Below, piece after piece: positions 50,219 to 59,575 of a stretch of DNA of 64,000 nt (its first letter is position 1; every line of letters starts with the position of its first letter). The stretch covers positions 62,001 through 126,000 of the forward strand of contig NZ_PPED02000007.1 in the NCBI RefSeq assembly GCF_002899825.2, read 5' to 3'. Source of the DNA: Chryseobacterium phosphatilyticum. GTDB taxonomy: Bacteria; Bacteroidota; Bacteroidia; Flavobacteriales; Weeksellaceae. The notes under the pieces were generated by a model, which saw only the letters and a program-made list of their open reading frames with translations, did not search any database and was not told where the DNA came from. A program made the position numbers and the translations under genes.

Positions 50219-51469
50219 TTATTGATTGTTTGCGATTTCTTTTAATTCAATGATCTCTTCTTCGTTAAACTTAGTAGCTTCTATGATGAGAGAGAGTTGT
50301 GTGATAAGACCTAAAAATTTATTGTTTTCATCTACCACGGCGATGGCTGATTTATTTCCGGAAATTAACGGTAACATTTCTTCTACAGTGACTTCAGGAT
50401 ATACTGAAGGGACATTGCTGTTGATAATCGATTCTACTGTAGGTTCTTTCTTTTTGGCAATCCGGACAACATCATTAAGTGTCACAAAGCCGAGAAATTT
50501 ATTTTGAAAATCTACAACGGGTAAGTTTTCCAGCCCTGTTGTTCTCATTTTTCTTAAAGCGCCTTCGGGGCCATCTTTTCTGAAACGCACTACAGTAGCT
50601 TTGTCAAACATCAAAGATCTGGCAGTGATAATTGTTTTGCGATCTACTTTCTCTACAAAGGCTTTTACGTAGTCGCTTGCAGGATTAGTTAAAATATCTT
50701 CGGCTGTTCCTATCTGTTCGATGACCCCATCTTTCATAATGACGATACGGTCTCCGATTTTAATGGCTTCGTCCAGATCGTGAGTAATGAAAACAATGGT
50801 TTTTTGTAAGGTATTCTGCAGTTCAAGCATCTGATCCTGCATTTCAGATTTTATCAAAGGGTCCAGTGCGGAGAAAGCTTCATCCATAAGCAGGACTTCA
50901 GGGTCATTAGCCAGGGCTCTTGCCAATCCTACTCTCTGCTGCATCCCTCCTGAAAGCTGGGACGGATACTGATTTTCGAAACCATTTAAACCTACAATAT
51001 CCAGTGCTTTCTGCGCTTTTTCATCACGGGAAGCTTTGTTTTCTCCTCTGATTTCCAGTCCGAAACCGGCATTATCTAAAATAGTATGATGGGGTAGCAA
51101 CCCAAACTTCTGAAATACCATACTCATTTCCGTTCTTCTTACTTCCAGAAGTTCTTTATTGTTTTTACCGGTAATATCATCGTCATTGATGTATACTTTT
51201 CCGGAGGTGGGTTCATTCAGTCTGTTAAGGCAACGCAGCAGAGTAGATTTTCCACTTCCTGACAGCCCCATGATCACAAAGAATTCTCCTTCATAGATTT
51301 CAAAACTTGCTTTGTTGATTCCTACTGTACAGCCTGTTTTCTCAAGAATTTCTTTTTTTGAAAAACCCTGATCTAAAAGTTCCTGTGCTTTTTCTTTGTT
51401 TTTACCAAAAATAATAGTCAGATCTTCAACCTTAAGTTTTACTTTTCTACTGTTTTCATTTTTTTCCAT
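50219..51469 (-). CDS. proV: Glycine-betaine ABC transporter ATPase with CBS domains
   Basis: A 416-residue ATPase of the ProV/OpuAA type. It has the extra N-terminal AQELLDQGFSKKEILEKTG segment, Walker A GLSGSGKST (68-76), LSGGMQQRVGLARAL and LLMDEAFSALDPL. Two CBS domains (about 280-400) probably sense ionic strength or a nucleotide. It is the first gene of the operon proV-proW-binding protein. Confidence 0.96.
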   Translation of the reverse strand: MEKNENSRKVKLKVEDLTIIFGKNKEKAQELLDQGFSKKEILEKTGCTVGINKASFEIYEGEFFVIMGLSGSGKSTLLRCLNRLNEPTSGKVYINDDDITGKNNKELLEVRRTEMSMVFQKFGLLPHHTILDNAGFGLEIRGENKASRDEKAQKALDIVGLNGFENQYPSQLSGGMQQRVGLARALANDPEVLLMDEAFSALDPLIKSEMQDQMLELQNTLQKTIVFITHDLDEAIKIGDRIVIMKDGVIEQIGTAEDILTNPASDYVKAFVEKVDRKTIITARSLMFDKATVVRFRKDGPEGALRKMRTTGLENLPVVDFQNKFLGFVTLNDVVRIAKKKEPTVESIINSNVPSVYPEVTVEEMLPLISGNKSAIAVVDENNKFLGLITQLSLIIEATKFNEEEIIELKEIANNQ

Positions 51470-52015
51470 ATTCAGAATTTTTCAATTAATAAATGATATA
51501 AAAAATGGTACGCCAATTCATTATACTCCATTTTATTTTGTTGCTGTGCTGATGACGATAATGCAAAATAATCTGTTGAGCTTCTTATTATGATAGAAGC
51601 TTTTTACAAAAAAATAAGAACATACAGACCTTGAGGTCTTATGTTTATTTTTAAATATTTCAATAGATTATACTCTAGAAAAAGAGTGTATCAAGTAAAA
51701 AGAACTTAATCTTTTACATAGATTCTACAATTAAATTACTGATGAAGTAATTAAAGATATGTGTACTGAACAACTTGAATTCCTACCTTTCATCAAAATG
51801 CAGGCCAGCATAAAAAACCTGTATATCAATTTCTTATGACGGTGCAAATTTACGAATTTTATATTAAATGGATTTTTTGAGACGTAAGGAGCTGGTTTTA
51901 AGTCTGATGATAGACTCAGATATTAATACAAATTTAACATCCATTTTTACATAAAAGAGAGGAGGTGTGGTATATTTCTTTTTAAGAAGATTTCTAAAAA
52001 ACAGGACTGATAAAA
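51470..52015. other. Intergenic region with hairpins upstream of proV
   Basis: This 546-base stretch has no convincing coding frame. It contains AGCTTCT/AGAAGCT near 51579-51599 and AACATAcAGACCT/AGGTCTtATGTT near 51620-51645, the second with T-rich sides. The proV promoter should be within it, but no consensus box was found. Confidence 0.5.
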
Positions 52016-52381
52016 TTATTTTACTAAAACAGCAATAATGGCCAAAATAGCGGGTAATGCCTGTACGAAGAATATTTTTTTTGTTGCTGAAATAGCTCCG
52101 TAGATTCCTGCTACAGCAACACATCCTAAAAAGAATAAAGCAATATTGGTTTGCCATTGGGGATCATTAATCAAAAATGACCAGATCAACCCGGCAGCTA
52201 AAAAACCGTTATACAACCCCTGATTAGCAGCCAGCCCTTTGGTTGGCTTAAACATTTCAGCAGGTAAAGCAGCTTTGAATACTTCTTTTCCTTTGGTTTC
52301 CCATGCAAACATTTCCATCCAAAGAATATAGATGTGTTCTATTGCGACTAAAGCGATCAAAATTTTTGCAATAATGTCCAT
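52016..52381 (-). CDS. DUF1304 membrane protein
   Basis: A 121-residue protein with four hydrophobic helices, matching DUF1304: LVAIEHIYILWMEMFAW, NQGLYNGFLAAGL and AGIYGAISATKKIFFVQ. These small inner-membrane proteins have no assigned function. The gene is single and divergent from the Crp-type regulator gene 66 bases away. Confidence 0.88.
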   Translation of the reverse strand: MDIIAKILIALVAIEHIYILWMEMFAWETKGKEVFKAALPAEMFKPTKGLAANQGLYNGFLAAGLIWSFLINDPQWQTNIALFFLGCVAVAGIYGAISATKKIFFVQALPAILAIIAVLVK

Positions 52382-52447
52382 GATTTATTGTTTTTTGGAA
52401 TTGTAAAACTAAAAAAATAAAGTTAAGTTTGAGTATTAATTTGTAAG

Positions 52448-53020
52448 ATGGACTCATTCAAATCACATTTAAATAAATTCATTACCGTAAATGATGAGGA
52501 ATTTACTTCTATTGTATCCTTTTTTCAGGTTCTTGATGTGAAAAAGAAACATAACCTCGTGCTGGAAGGAGAGGTATGCCGGACTATGTATTTTGTGATG
52601 AAAGGGTGTCTGAGAAAGTTCTTTATCAACGAAAAAGGAGTGGAACAAACCACAGAATTTGCTATTGAAAACTGGTGGATTACCGATACATTTGCTTACG
52701 AAAGACAGATACCAACAGATTTTTCTATACAGTCTGTAGAGCATTCTTCTATTTTGGTGATTGATCTGGAACGTCAGGAAGAGTTGCTTAAAAAACATCC
52801 GGTGATGGAACGTTATTTCCGGATGATTTATCAGCGAGCATATGCCGCATCAGAGAGACGAATACGGTATTTGTATGAAATGTCCCGGGAGGAACTATAT
52901 CTTCATTTTAGTACATTATATCCTTGGTTTATTCAAAGGATTCCCCAGTATCTGATTGCCTCTTTTTTAAATCTAACGCCGGAATATCTCAGTGAAATCA
53001 GAGCTAAATTACGATCTTAA
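52448..53020 (+). CDS. Crp/Fnr-family transcription regulator
   Basis: A 190-residue regulator. The N-terminal cyclic-nucleotide-binding-like beta-barrel (about 1-115) has VVLEGE-like LVLEGEVCRTMYFVMKGCLR, but it lacks the phosphate-binding RELAL-type motif, so it may not bind cAMP. A helical link and a winged helix follow (YLIASFLNLTPEYLSEIRAKL). It lies directly before the DoxX and AhpD genes on the same strand and may control them. Confidence 0.88.
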   Translation: MDSFKSHLNKFITVNDEEFTSIVSFFQVLDVKKKHNLVLEGEVCRTMYFVMKGCLRKFFINEKGVEQTTEFAIENWWITDTFAYERQIPTDFSIQSVEHSSILVIDLERQEELLKKHPVMERYFRMIYQRAYAASERRIRYLYEMSREELYLHFSTLYPWFIQRIPQYLIASFLNLTPEYLSEIRAKLRS

Positions 53021-53083
53021 ACCAGTTTAAGATTTTTGTCATTTATAATTTGGAAATTTGTCATGTTATTAAAAGCCAATACA

Positions 53084-53515
53084 ATGACAGATCAACAGAA
53101 TCAATTTCCACAGTTATTTTTAAGATTAGCTTTATCAGTCACCATGCTTTCTGCAGTAGCAGATAGATTTGGGTGGTGGAGTAAGGAAAATTCAGCATGG
53201 GGTAATATGATCAATTTTGAAGCATACACAAGAAAACTGACTTTTTTTCTTCCTGAAGCATTAAGTACCTTTTCTGCATATGCAGCAACATTTTTGGAAA
53301 CTCTTCTTCCTCTGATGCTGATTTTAGGATTTAAAACAAAGATTGCGGCCTATGGAAGCGGCCTTCTTCTATTGATTTTTGCTTTGTCAATGACTGCTGC
53401 ACTGGGATGTAAAGCCCCGCTTGATTATTCTGTCTGGGTAGGATGTGCAGGTGCATTTTTATTGGCTTCTCAGCAAAAATATTCTTTTAGTATAGATCAA
53501 TTAATTAAAAAATAA
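53084..53515 (+). CDS. DoxX-like membrane protein
   Basis: A 143-residue inner-membrane protein with about four hydrophobic segments, in the DoxX-like family (LFLRLALSVTMLSAVADRFGWW). DoxX-like proteins take part in quinone or thiol redox balance in some bacteria. The frame is open to 53036, but MTDQQNQFPQ at 53084 is the better start, as the extra residues are non-homologous. The AhpD-like gene follows 7 bases later. Confidence 0.8.
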   Translation: MTDQQNQFPQLFLRLALSVTMLSAVADRFGWWSKENSAWGNMINFEAYTRKLTFFLPEALSTFSAYAATFLETLLPLMLILGFKTKIAAYGSGLLLLIFALSMTAALGCKAPLDYSVWVGCAGAFLLASQQKYSFSIDQLIKK

Positions 53516-53522
53516 TAATATT

Positions 53523-53966
53523 ATGAGCGCAAGATTAAATATTGCAACAGTAGATTCAGCAGCTTACAAAGCAATGATGGGATTAGAAGGATATTTACAG
53601 ACAACTTCTTTAACTCACATTCAGAAAGAATTAATTAAAATCAGAGCTTCACAGATCAATAAATGTGCTTTTTGCCTTGATATGCACACCAAAGATGCCA
53701 TTAAGTATGGTGAAACACCTCAAAGAATCTTCATCCTGAACGGATGGACAGAAGCAAAAGAATTTTTTACGGAAGAAGAACAGGTACTTTTGGCAATGAC
53801 AGAAGAAATTACACTGATCAGTCAAAACGGATTAACTGAAGAAACCTTCCAAAAGGCAAAATCATTTTTTGATGATAATCAGATCGCTCAGATCATTATG
53901 GCGATTATTACGATCAATGCATGGAACAGAATTGCAATAAGTACTCATCTTCCGATTGCAAAATAG
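53523..53966 (+). CDS. AhpD-like carboxymuconolactone-decarboxylase family protein
   Basis: A 147-residue alkylhydroperoxidase-like protein with the redox motif CAFC (48-51) and His55 in CAFCLDMHTKDA. In AhpD these residues reduce peroxides with a lipoylated partner. It is encoded 7 bases after the DoxX-like gene and behind the Crp-type gene, fitting a small redox-stress unit. A strong terminator follows. Confidence 0.9.
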   Translation: MSARLNIATVDSAAYKAMMGLEGYLQTTSLTHIQKELIKIRASQINKCAFCLDMHTKDAIKYGETPQRIFILNGWTEAKEFFTEEEQVLLAMTEEITLISQNGLTEETFQKAKSFFDDNQIAQIIMAIITINAWNRIAISTHLPIAK

Positions 53967-54041
53967 TGAAGTAAGGAAGCGGGGTGTTGGAAGATGGAAG
54001 TTGATGAACCCTGCATAATTTACAGATGTTTACTTTTTATA

Positions 54042-54074
54042 AAAACGGCCTTTCAGTTTTTGAAAGGCCGTTTT
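54042..54074 (+). terminator. Terminator of the DoxX-AhpD unit
   Basis: AAAACGGCCTTTCA (54042-54055) pairs with 54061-54074 (14 bp), followed by T-rich DNA. Confidence 0.8.
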
Positions 54075-54191
54075 ATTATAAAATACAAAGTGAAAAGTTC
54101 CCGTTGGTATTAATTCTAAAATAAATCTTAATGGATAATTATTAAGTTTCGTTTTTCGGGATTCCTTGTCGCTTTGTTTTTTTGCAGGGAT

Positions 54192-54680
54192 TTATGGATT
54201 CTTTCTCTTGAATGGCCCTTGTGGAGCAATAATCTCAAGATTTGTTCCGTCAGGATCACGGAAATAGGCAACAGCTGTTCCGTATCCGGATTTTAAGCCA
54301 TCAGCTTCTTCAAAAATGATGGGTTCTCCATCAGGTTCCACACCAATTTCTTTTAATCTTTGCATAGCATCATCAATATTATCTACTTCAAAACACAGGT
54401 GCATTGCACTGATCTGGTTATTGGAATATGATGCCTGCTCAGATTCCGGAATTACATATTCTAAGATATCAAGATTCAGATTATCCAGATGAAGATTGGC
54501 AAATTTGATTTGGGTGTCATTCAATCCCTGGGTTTTTGCCATTCTTTCTCCTCCGATTACGTCTATATTGGAAACCTTTGTTCCTGTCAATGCCTCATAA
54601 AAGGCAATTGATTTCTCTAAATTCTTTACTGTGATTCCAACATGATTGGCACGTGTGAAACCTTTCGTAGTGTTTTCCAT
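54192..54680 (-). CDS. VOC/glyoxalase-family protein
   Basis: A 162-residue vicinal-oxygen-chelate protein with two beta-alpha-beta-beta-beta modules. Metal residues are likely His14 (NHVGITVKNL), His116-type (MHLCFEVDN) and a late Glu in DGTNLEIIAPQ. It may act as a lyase, dioxygenase or binding protein for an oxidised small molecule. It is a single gene next to the cyclase-family gene on the same strand. Confidence 0.88.
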   Translation of the reverse strand: MENTTKGFTRANHVGITVKNLEKSIAFYEALTGTKVSNIDVIGGERMAKTQGLNDTQIKFANLHLDNLNLDILEYVIPESEQASYSNNQISAMHLCFEVDNIDDAMQRLKEIGVEPDGEPIIFEEADGLKSGYGTAVAYFRDPDGTNLEIIAPQGPFKRKNP

Positions 54681-54767
54681 TGTTTTAAATTTTGTAATTG
54701 GTATGTAAAAGTATCTCAGATTCGGATTATTAAATTACATATAATTCGCGAAACACTGAGAAGGAAA

Positions 54768-55736
54768 TTAGTAAATAGCGACAGGATTCACGTTCACCTG
54801 AGTACTTCCTACATATAAAGGCTGTCCCAGAACGAATAAGAATTCCCACACTTTTTGTTTAACCAACGGGCGGCTGTCAATCAGTTCCAGGTTATAGATT
54901 CCTTTTTTAGCCAGCATAAATTGGTTGATCGGAAATTCTTCTTTGCTTTTTGGGTTAGGATATACTTCAGAAGCCCACGTATCACCGCCAAAAGCCACGA
55001 TTCCCTGATCGGCAAGCCATTTTGCGGCATCCATTCCGATTCCCGGTTCTGTTTCCAGAAATTGTTTGTTGTTTTTACCGATGAGTTCAAGCCATCCTGT
55101 ATTGAAAAGAATGACATCTCCTTTTCTTAAGGTAAGTCCCTGTTTCTTTAAAACAGATTTGATATCTTCTATGGTAAATTCTGTTCCGCCGGGTACAATA
55201 GATTTTCCATAATGAGCGGTCATGTCAAGGACTACACCACGGGTAACGAATGGCGGTACTTTTTCAACACCCAGCTTTTTCACCCCTTCTACGGTCACAA
55301 AATCTGTGGCTTTGTTTCCGTTGTAGTAAATGTTGTCAATACCAATATGTCCAATACCGTTAAGCTGTGTTCCTACACCTGTCCATCCGTTGACGAGCTC
55401 ATCATTGAAGGTAAACTTATTAGGGCCTATACTTTTTCCACCTTGTTCTCCGGGCTGAATATTATATAAATTAAAACTTCTGTGCCTGAAAGCCGGAAGA
55501 TTTTTATCAATAGGAACGGCAAGCGCTAACGTTCTACCTTGTCTTACGAGTCCTAGTGCCTGTTTTACAACTTCCGGTGTCAATAGATTGGCTGCTCCGA
55601 TTTCGTCCTGCGCTCCATAAGAAGAAGGATACCATGATTGATCTTCCGGATTGACAAGTGTCTGAGCATTTAATGCAATGCTGTTAATAGTCAATAGGGT
55701 GGCTAACCCGAACGTTTTGATCAGATTATTTTTCAT
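54768..55736 (-). CDS. Cyclase-family hydrolase, exported
   Basis: A 322-residue protein with a signal peptide (about 1-24). It fits the cyclase/kynurenine-formamidase-like family: AVPIDKNLPAFRH, GTQLNGIGHIG at the metal-site region, GVVLDMTAHYG and GDVILFNTGWLELIG. Members hydrolyse amides or lactones with Mn or Zn. The substrate is unknown; the signal peptide is notable for this family. Confidence 0.82.
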   Translation of the reverse strand: MKNNLIKTFGLATLLTINSIALNAQTLVNPEDQSWYPSSYGAQDEIGAANLLTPEVVKQALGLVRQGRTLALAVPIDKNLPAFRHRSFNLYNIQPGEQGGKSIGPNKFTFNDELVNGWTGVGTQLNGIGHIGIDNIYYNGNKATDFVTVEGVKKLGVEKVPPFVTRGVVLDMTAHYGKSIVPGGTEFTIEDIKSVLKKQGLTLRKGDVILFNTGWLELIGKNNKQFLETEPGIGMDAAKWLADQGIVAFGGDTWASEVYPNPKSKEEFPINQFMLAKKGIYNLELIDSRPLVKQKVWEFLFVLGQPLYVGSTQVNVNPVAIY

Positions 55737-55941
55737 TTTTTATGAGGTTTGAAGGTTAAGGGAAGGAAGCTGGGAGAGAGAAGTGGGAAGTTGTATGAGT
55801 GTGTTGATAATTAGCAGGTTTCTATTGTACTATTCTGCATGTAATAAAGAGATTCCTCCTTCGTCGGAATGGCAATTGAAGTTAAATTGTAAACCGATCC
55901 ATTGATTATCCGACATCAATAAATTCCAGCTTCCAGCTTTA

Positions 55942-56925
55942 TTATATCTCGCTCAAAGCAGAATTGATGAAGTTCAATTCCTCCGGTGAAAGCTCAATAG
56001 ACATCGCTTTTGCATTTTCCATGGCTTGTTGTGCATTTCTTGCTCCTGCCAGTACTACTGTAATTGCGGGCTGTAGAGTAGTCCATCTTAGTACCAACTG
56101 AGAAAGGGTGGCTCCTTTTTCCTGAGCGACAGGTTCTATTTTTTCCAGGAATGTTTTCACTTTATTCAAATCAAACTGTGAGAAATATCCGTTTCTGTGG
56201 TCGTTATCTTTTAATTGGGTTTCCTTGAAATATTTACCGGTCAAAAGACCTCTTTCCATCGGACTGTACACGATAATTCCTGAATTGTTTTCTAAAGAAT
56301 ACGGAATAAGGTCTTTTTCAATGGCGCGGTTTAGCATACTATAAGCAACCTGATTGCTGGCGAGCTTTAAAGTCCTGTTAGCTTCTTCCATTTGTGCAAC
56401 ACTGTAATTACTTACCCCTGCAGCACGGATTTTTCCTTGCTGGATTAATAATTCCATAGCTTCCATTGTTTCACTGATCGGAGTTGTGCTGTCTGGCCAG
56501 TGAATTTGTAAAAGATCAATATAGTCTGTCCCTAATCTTTGTAAGCTTTCTTCAACTTCTTTGATGATGTTATCTTTGGAAGCCAATTTATAAACGGGAA
56601 GAGTCTTTCCTTCGTCTTCTGCATCAAAGAAAAATTCTCCTTTTCCGTTATTGCTTCCGTCCCATACCAATCCGAATTTTGTTAAAAGCTGGATTTTTGA
56701 ACGGTCTTTTCCTTTGATAGCTTCACCAATCATTTCTTCACTCAATCCAAAACCATAAAAAGGTGCCGTGTCGATAGAAGTTACTCCGTGATCTAATGAT
56801 GCATGAATAGAGTTGATAGAGTCTTGCTTTTCATTACCTCCCCACATATTACCTCCGATAGCAAAAGCTCCGTGTGTGATTGTTGATAATTCTAAATCTG
56901 TATTTCCTAATTTTCTGTATTCCAT
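55942..56925 (-). CDS. Aldo/keto reductase
   Basis: A 327-residue NADPH-dependent (beta/alpha)8-barrel enzyme. The catalytic tetrad is visible: Asp and Tyr in DTAPFYGFGLSE, Lys in LLTKFGL and His in QIHWPD. The NADP-binding end has VVLAGARNAQQAMENA. It likely reduces aldehydes or ketones. It lies in the redox-rich minus-strand block before the operon at 57033-59575. Confidence 0.92.
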   Translation of the reverse strand: MEYRKLGNTDLELSTITHGAFAIGGNMWGGNEKQDSINSIHASLDHGVTSIDTAPFYGFGLSEEMIGEAIKGKDRSKIQLLTKFGLVWDGSNNGKGEFFFDAEDEGKTLPVYKLASKDNIIKEVEESLQRLGTDYIDLLQIHWPDSTTPISETMEAMELLIQQGKIRAAGVSNYSVAQMEEANRTLKLASNQVAYSMLNRAIEKDLIPYSLENNSGIIVYSPMERGLLTGKYFKETQLKDNDHRNGYFSQFDLNKVKTFLEKIEPVAQEKGATLSQLVLRWTTLQPAITVVLAGARNAQQAMENAKAMSIELSPEELNFINSALSEI

Positions 56926-57032
56926 TTTGTTTGTTTAAAATATAACCACAAAAGACACAAAAGTGTAAGCATTTTATCCGCCGGCATTTAATTTCATGAA
57001 CCCTTGTACCTTCCGTGATTAAAGATGATTTG

Positions 57033-57785
57033 TTATTTATTTAATTCTTTTAAAATAGCTTCTCCAACGCTTTTTGCAGATTGTGGATTTTGTCCTGTGA
57101 TCACCCTTTGATCAGTTACCACATGATTCTGCCAAAGCCCTGATTTTTCAAATTTTGCGCCTCTTTCTTTCAGTCTATCTTCCAGAAGGAAAGGAACAAC
57201 ATCTGTTAATTTTACTTCAGCTTCCTCTTCATTGGTAAAAGCATTGATTTTTTTTCCGTCTACAAGATATTTTCCGTTATTCAGCCTGATATTGACCAAC
57301 CCTGCCGGGCCATGACACACCCCTGCAACAATACCTCCGTTTTCATAAATTTTTGAAGCGATATCTGCCAGTTCTGTATTGTCTGCAAAATCCCACATCG
57401 CTCCGTGTCCTCCTGCATAAAAAATGGTTGAATATTCTTTTGGATTCACCTGTGACGGTGTCATAGAATGATCAATCTTGTTCTTATATTCTTTGTTTTC
57501 CCAGAACTCTTTGTTGACAGGATCTTTCAAGTCAAAACCATCTACCGGAGGAGTCCCGCCCTTTGGGCTTACAAAGTCAATTTCATATCCTGCCTTGTGA
57601 AGAACTTCCCATGGATGAGAAACCTCACCCAGATAATATCCGGTATCTTCACCAGTACTGCCTTTTTTATCATGGCTGGTTACGACGAATAAAATTTTCT
57701 TTTTCATATTCTTTGATTTTTTGGTTTGTGCCTGAACGAATCCTATCGTGAAGATGGCCAGCATTAGAAACGCTAATTTTTTCAT
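57033..57785 (-). CDS. DJ-1/PfpI-family protein, exported
   Basis: A 250-residue protein with a signal peptide (1-19) and the DJ-1/PfpI fold. The nucleophile is Cys157 in GVCHGPAG, with Glu54 (LGEVSHP) and YAGGHGAMWDF as partners. The layout resembles Hsp31-type proteins with glyoxalase III or chaperone activity. The signal peptide places it in the periplasm, unlike most relatives. It is the last gene of a four-gene operon. Confidence 0.88.
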   Translation of the reverse strand: MKKLAFLMLAIFTIGFVQAQTKKSKNMKKKILFVVTSHDKKGSTGEDTGYYLGEVSHPWEVLHKAGYEIDFVSPKGGTPPVDGFDLKDPVNKEFWENKEYKNKIDHSMTPSQVNPKEYSTIFYAGGHGAMWDFADNTELADIASKIYENGGIVAGVCHGPAGLVNIRLNNGKYLVDGKKINAFTNEEEAEVKLTDVVPFLLEDRLKERGAKFEKSGLWQNHVVTDQRVITGQNPQSAKSVGEAILKELNK

Positions 57786-57787
57786 GA

Positions 57788-58075
57788 TTAAATGATATTG
57801 GTGATATAAATCTGTGGTTTTTCCTGAAGCTTTTCATCCACCAAAGCCCCGAAGGCCTGAATGTAAGGCTGTTGGTTGTGCTGATCCAATCCTTCTTTAC
57901 TTTTCCAGATTTCGTAGAAAACAAATTCATTTTTGTCTTCAATTCCCTGATGAAGGCTGTAAAGCTCACAAGCTTCTTCTTTTCTTGTTTCTTTTACCAT
58001 ATTTTGAAGAACTTCCAATACTTCTGTCTGGTGTTCTTCTTTGGCTTTTATAATGGCTGTAAGATGAATTTTCAT
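57788..58075 (-). CDS. Antibiotic biosynthesis monooxygenase (ABM) domain protein
   Basis: A 95-residue ferredoxin-like ABM domain, the size of single-domain members (YgiN type). It has LTAIIKAKEEHQTEVLEVLQ and FVFYEIWKSKEGLDQHNQQP. It may be a quinol monooxygenase that cycles with a quinone reductase, in line with the MdaB-like gene upstream. The frame is open to 58207, but the ATG at 58075 gives the proper family length, one base after the epimerase stop. Confidence 0.85.
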   Translation of the reverse strand: MKIHLTAIIKAKEEHQTEVLEVLQNMVKETRKEEACELYSLHQGIEDKNEFVFYEIWKSKEGLDQHNQQPYIQAFGALVDEKLQEKPQIYITNII

Positions 58076-58076
58076 A

Positions 58077-58961
58077 TTAAATAAAATTTTCAATTGAGTT
58101 ATAAATTGGTTTCCATTCCAGTTCTGCTCTGGCTTTGTCTGCGCTGCATATACTGTTGGATGCAAAACCGAAATAGCCTCCAGCAGGGCCAAAATTATCA
58201 ACGGCATCCTGTATCCTTAAAGACTGTGCCGGTTCCAGATTATATTTTTTACTGATGATTTCTGCAATGTTTCTTAAAGATGAAGCACCGTTTTCTGCAT
58301 AATAGATAGAACCTTCTTTTGCTTTTTCCAAGGCCAGTACATACAGATCTGCCAAATCTTCAATATGTAGGTTAGACCACATATTTTCACCTTCTCCAAA
58401 ATAAACACCGTGCCCTTTTTTCTGAGAAAAATTAACCAATGCCGGAATCTGGATACTGTCTTTTTTTATTCCCAGACCTTCTCCGTAAACCATGGTAGGA
58501 ACAATAACGATACTTTTTATACCCTTTTGAACTGATTGAAGAACATAATTGTTGATAAGGACTCTTGATGCCATTTCCAGTCTTGGAGTAAGAGGGAAAT
58601 CTTCAGTATATACAAAATCACTTCTTTTACCATTTTCTTTACCTCCGAGAATAGCAGATCCGGAAGTGAATATGAATGTCTTATGGCTTCCTTCCATTGC
58701 TTTGATAAAATTATCCACAGCATAAGCATCATCTGCAGAATCAGCATTATGAATGACTGCATCAACACCATCAACAGCTGTTTTTATTAAATCTTCATTG
58801 TGAATATTTCCAATAATGGTTTTGATTCCCAATGATTCTAATTCCTGTACGTGAGCTTCATTACGAACTAATCCGGTTACTTCATAATTTCTGTCAAGCA
58901 GTTTTTTAGCGATACTACCTCCTATATAGCCGGTAATACCGGTGATTAATACTTTTTTCAT
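58077..58961 (-). CDS. NAD-dependent epimerase/dehydratase-like protein
   Basis: A 294-residue short-chain-dehydrogenase-like protein of the atypical/extended type. The nucleotide motif is GITGYIGG (8-15). The catalytic Tyr-Lys motif of classical enzymes is not evident. It may bind NADPH and act as a regulator or reductase (NmrA-like). It overlaps mdaB by 4 bases at its start and is followed one base later by the ABM gene. Confidence 0.85.
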   Translation of the reverse strand: MKKVLITGITGYIGGSIAKKLLDRNYEVTGLVRNEAHVQELESLGIKTIIGNIHNEDLIKTAVDGVDAVIHNADSADDAYAVDNFIKAMEGSHKTFIFTSGSAILGGKENGKRSDFVYTEDFPLTPRLEMASRVLINNYVLQSVQKGIKSIVIVPTMVYGEGLGIKKDSIQIPALVNFSQKKGHGVYFGEGENMWSNLHIEDLADLYVLALEKAKEGSIYYAENGASSLRNIAEIISKKYNLEPAQSLRIQDAVDNFGPAGGYFGFASNSICSADKARAELEWKPIYNSIENFI

Positions 58962-59575
58962 GATACCAATTGTGGTTTCAGTTCTTTTTCGAATACATTT
59001 CTTACATGATCTCTATAAAGCTTCATATCACGTTCTATATTGGCATTTTTCTCCACATCGTGGAAGTGGAAGCTTTCCATCTTTTTTAAAGAAACAAAGG
59101 CATTCATTCTATGAAATCCAAATAATGGTCCGTCATCTACGCTTCTTTCACTGAAGAATTCTCCGGGAAGTGTGAAAGCTGTCGCAGGAGCATTCCAGCT
59201 TGTTGTCAGCATATATTTTCTTCCTCCAAGCATTCCTCCCGTACCGTAATTGATTTCAGGATTCTCAGCCTTTCTTCCGTCACTCATATAAATTCCTTTG
59301 GCATGACCTGCGGTGAAAACTTCATCAATATATTTTTTCAATCCGTTCGGAAGCTGGAACCACCAGATCGGAGTATGATAAATAATGTAATCTGCCCAGA
59401 CAAACTTTTGCACTTCTTCATGTTTATCATAATTTTCACTTACATTGGTGATCTTAACTTCTACATTCTCAAATTCTTTAAGAACCTCTAATGTGTTTTC
59501 TGCAATAGTTTGATTATATTTTCCTCCGGAATGTCCGAAATTCTGTCCTCCGTTGATGATTAGTACTTTTTTCAT
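58958..59575 (-). CDS. MdaB-like NAD(P)H quinone reductase
   Basis: A 205-residue flavodoxin-like oxidoreductase related to MdaB/modulator of drug activity B. It has the FMN loop NGGQNFGHSGGKYN, YHTPIWWFQLPNGLKKYIDE, GTGGMLGGRKYMLTTSWNAP and FHRMNAFVSL. It reduces quinones by two electrons, protecting against redox cycling. It heads the operon mdaB-epimerase-ABM-DJ-1. The ABM partner fits a quinone redox cycle. Confidence 0.9.
   Translation of the reverse strand: MKKVLIINGGQNFGHSGGKYNQTIAENTLEVLKEFENVEVKITNVSENYDKHEEVQKFVWADYIIYHTPIWWFQLPNGLKKYIDEVFTAGHAKGIYMSDGRKAENPEINYGTGGMLGGRKYMLTTSWNAPATAFTLPGEFFSERSVDDGPLFGFHRMNAFVSLKKMESFHFHDVEKNANIERDMKLYRDHVRNVFEKELKPQLVS

Noticed and set aside
53970..54000. 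Purine-rich stretch after the AhpD gene, and a similar one near 55750
   Set aside because: They look like ordinary low-complexity flavobacterial spacer DNA; no clear unit boundaries or structure could be set.
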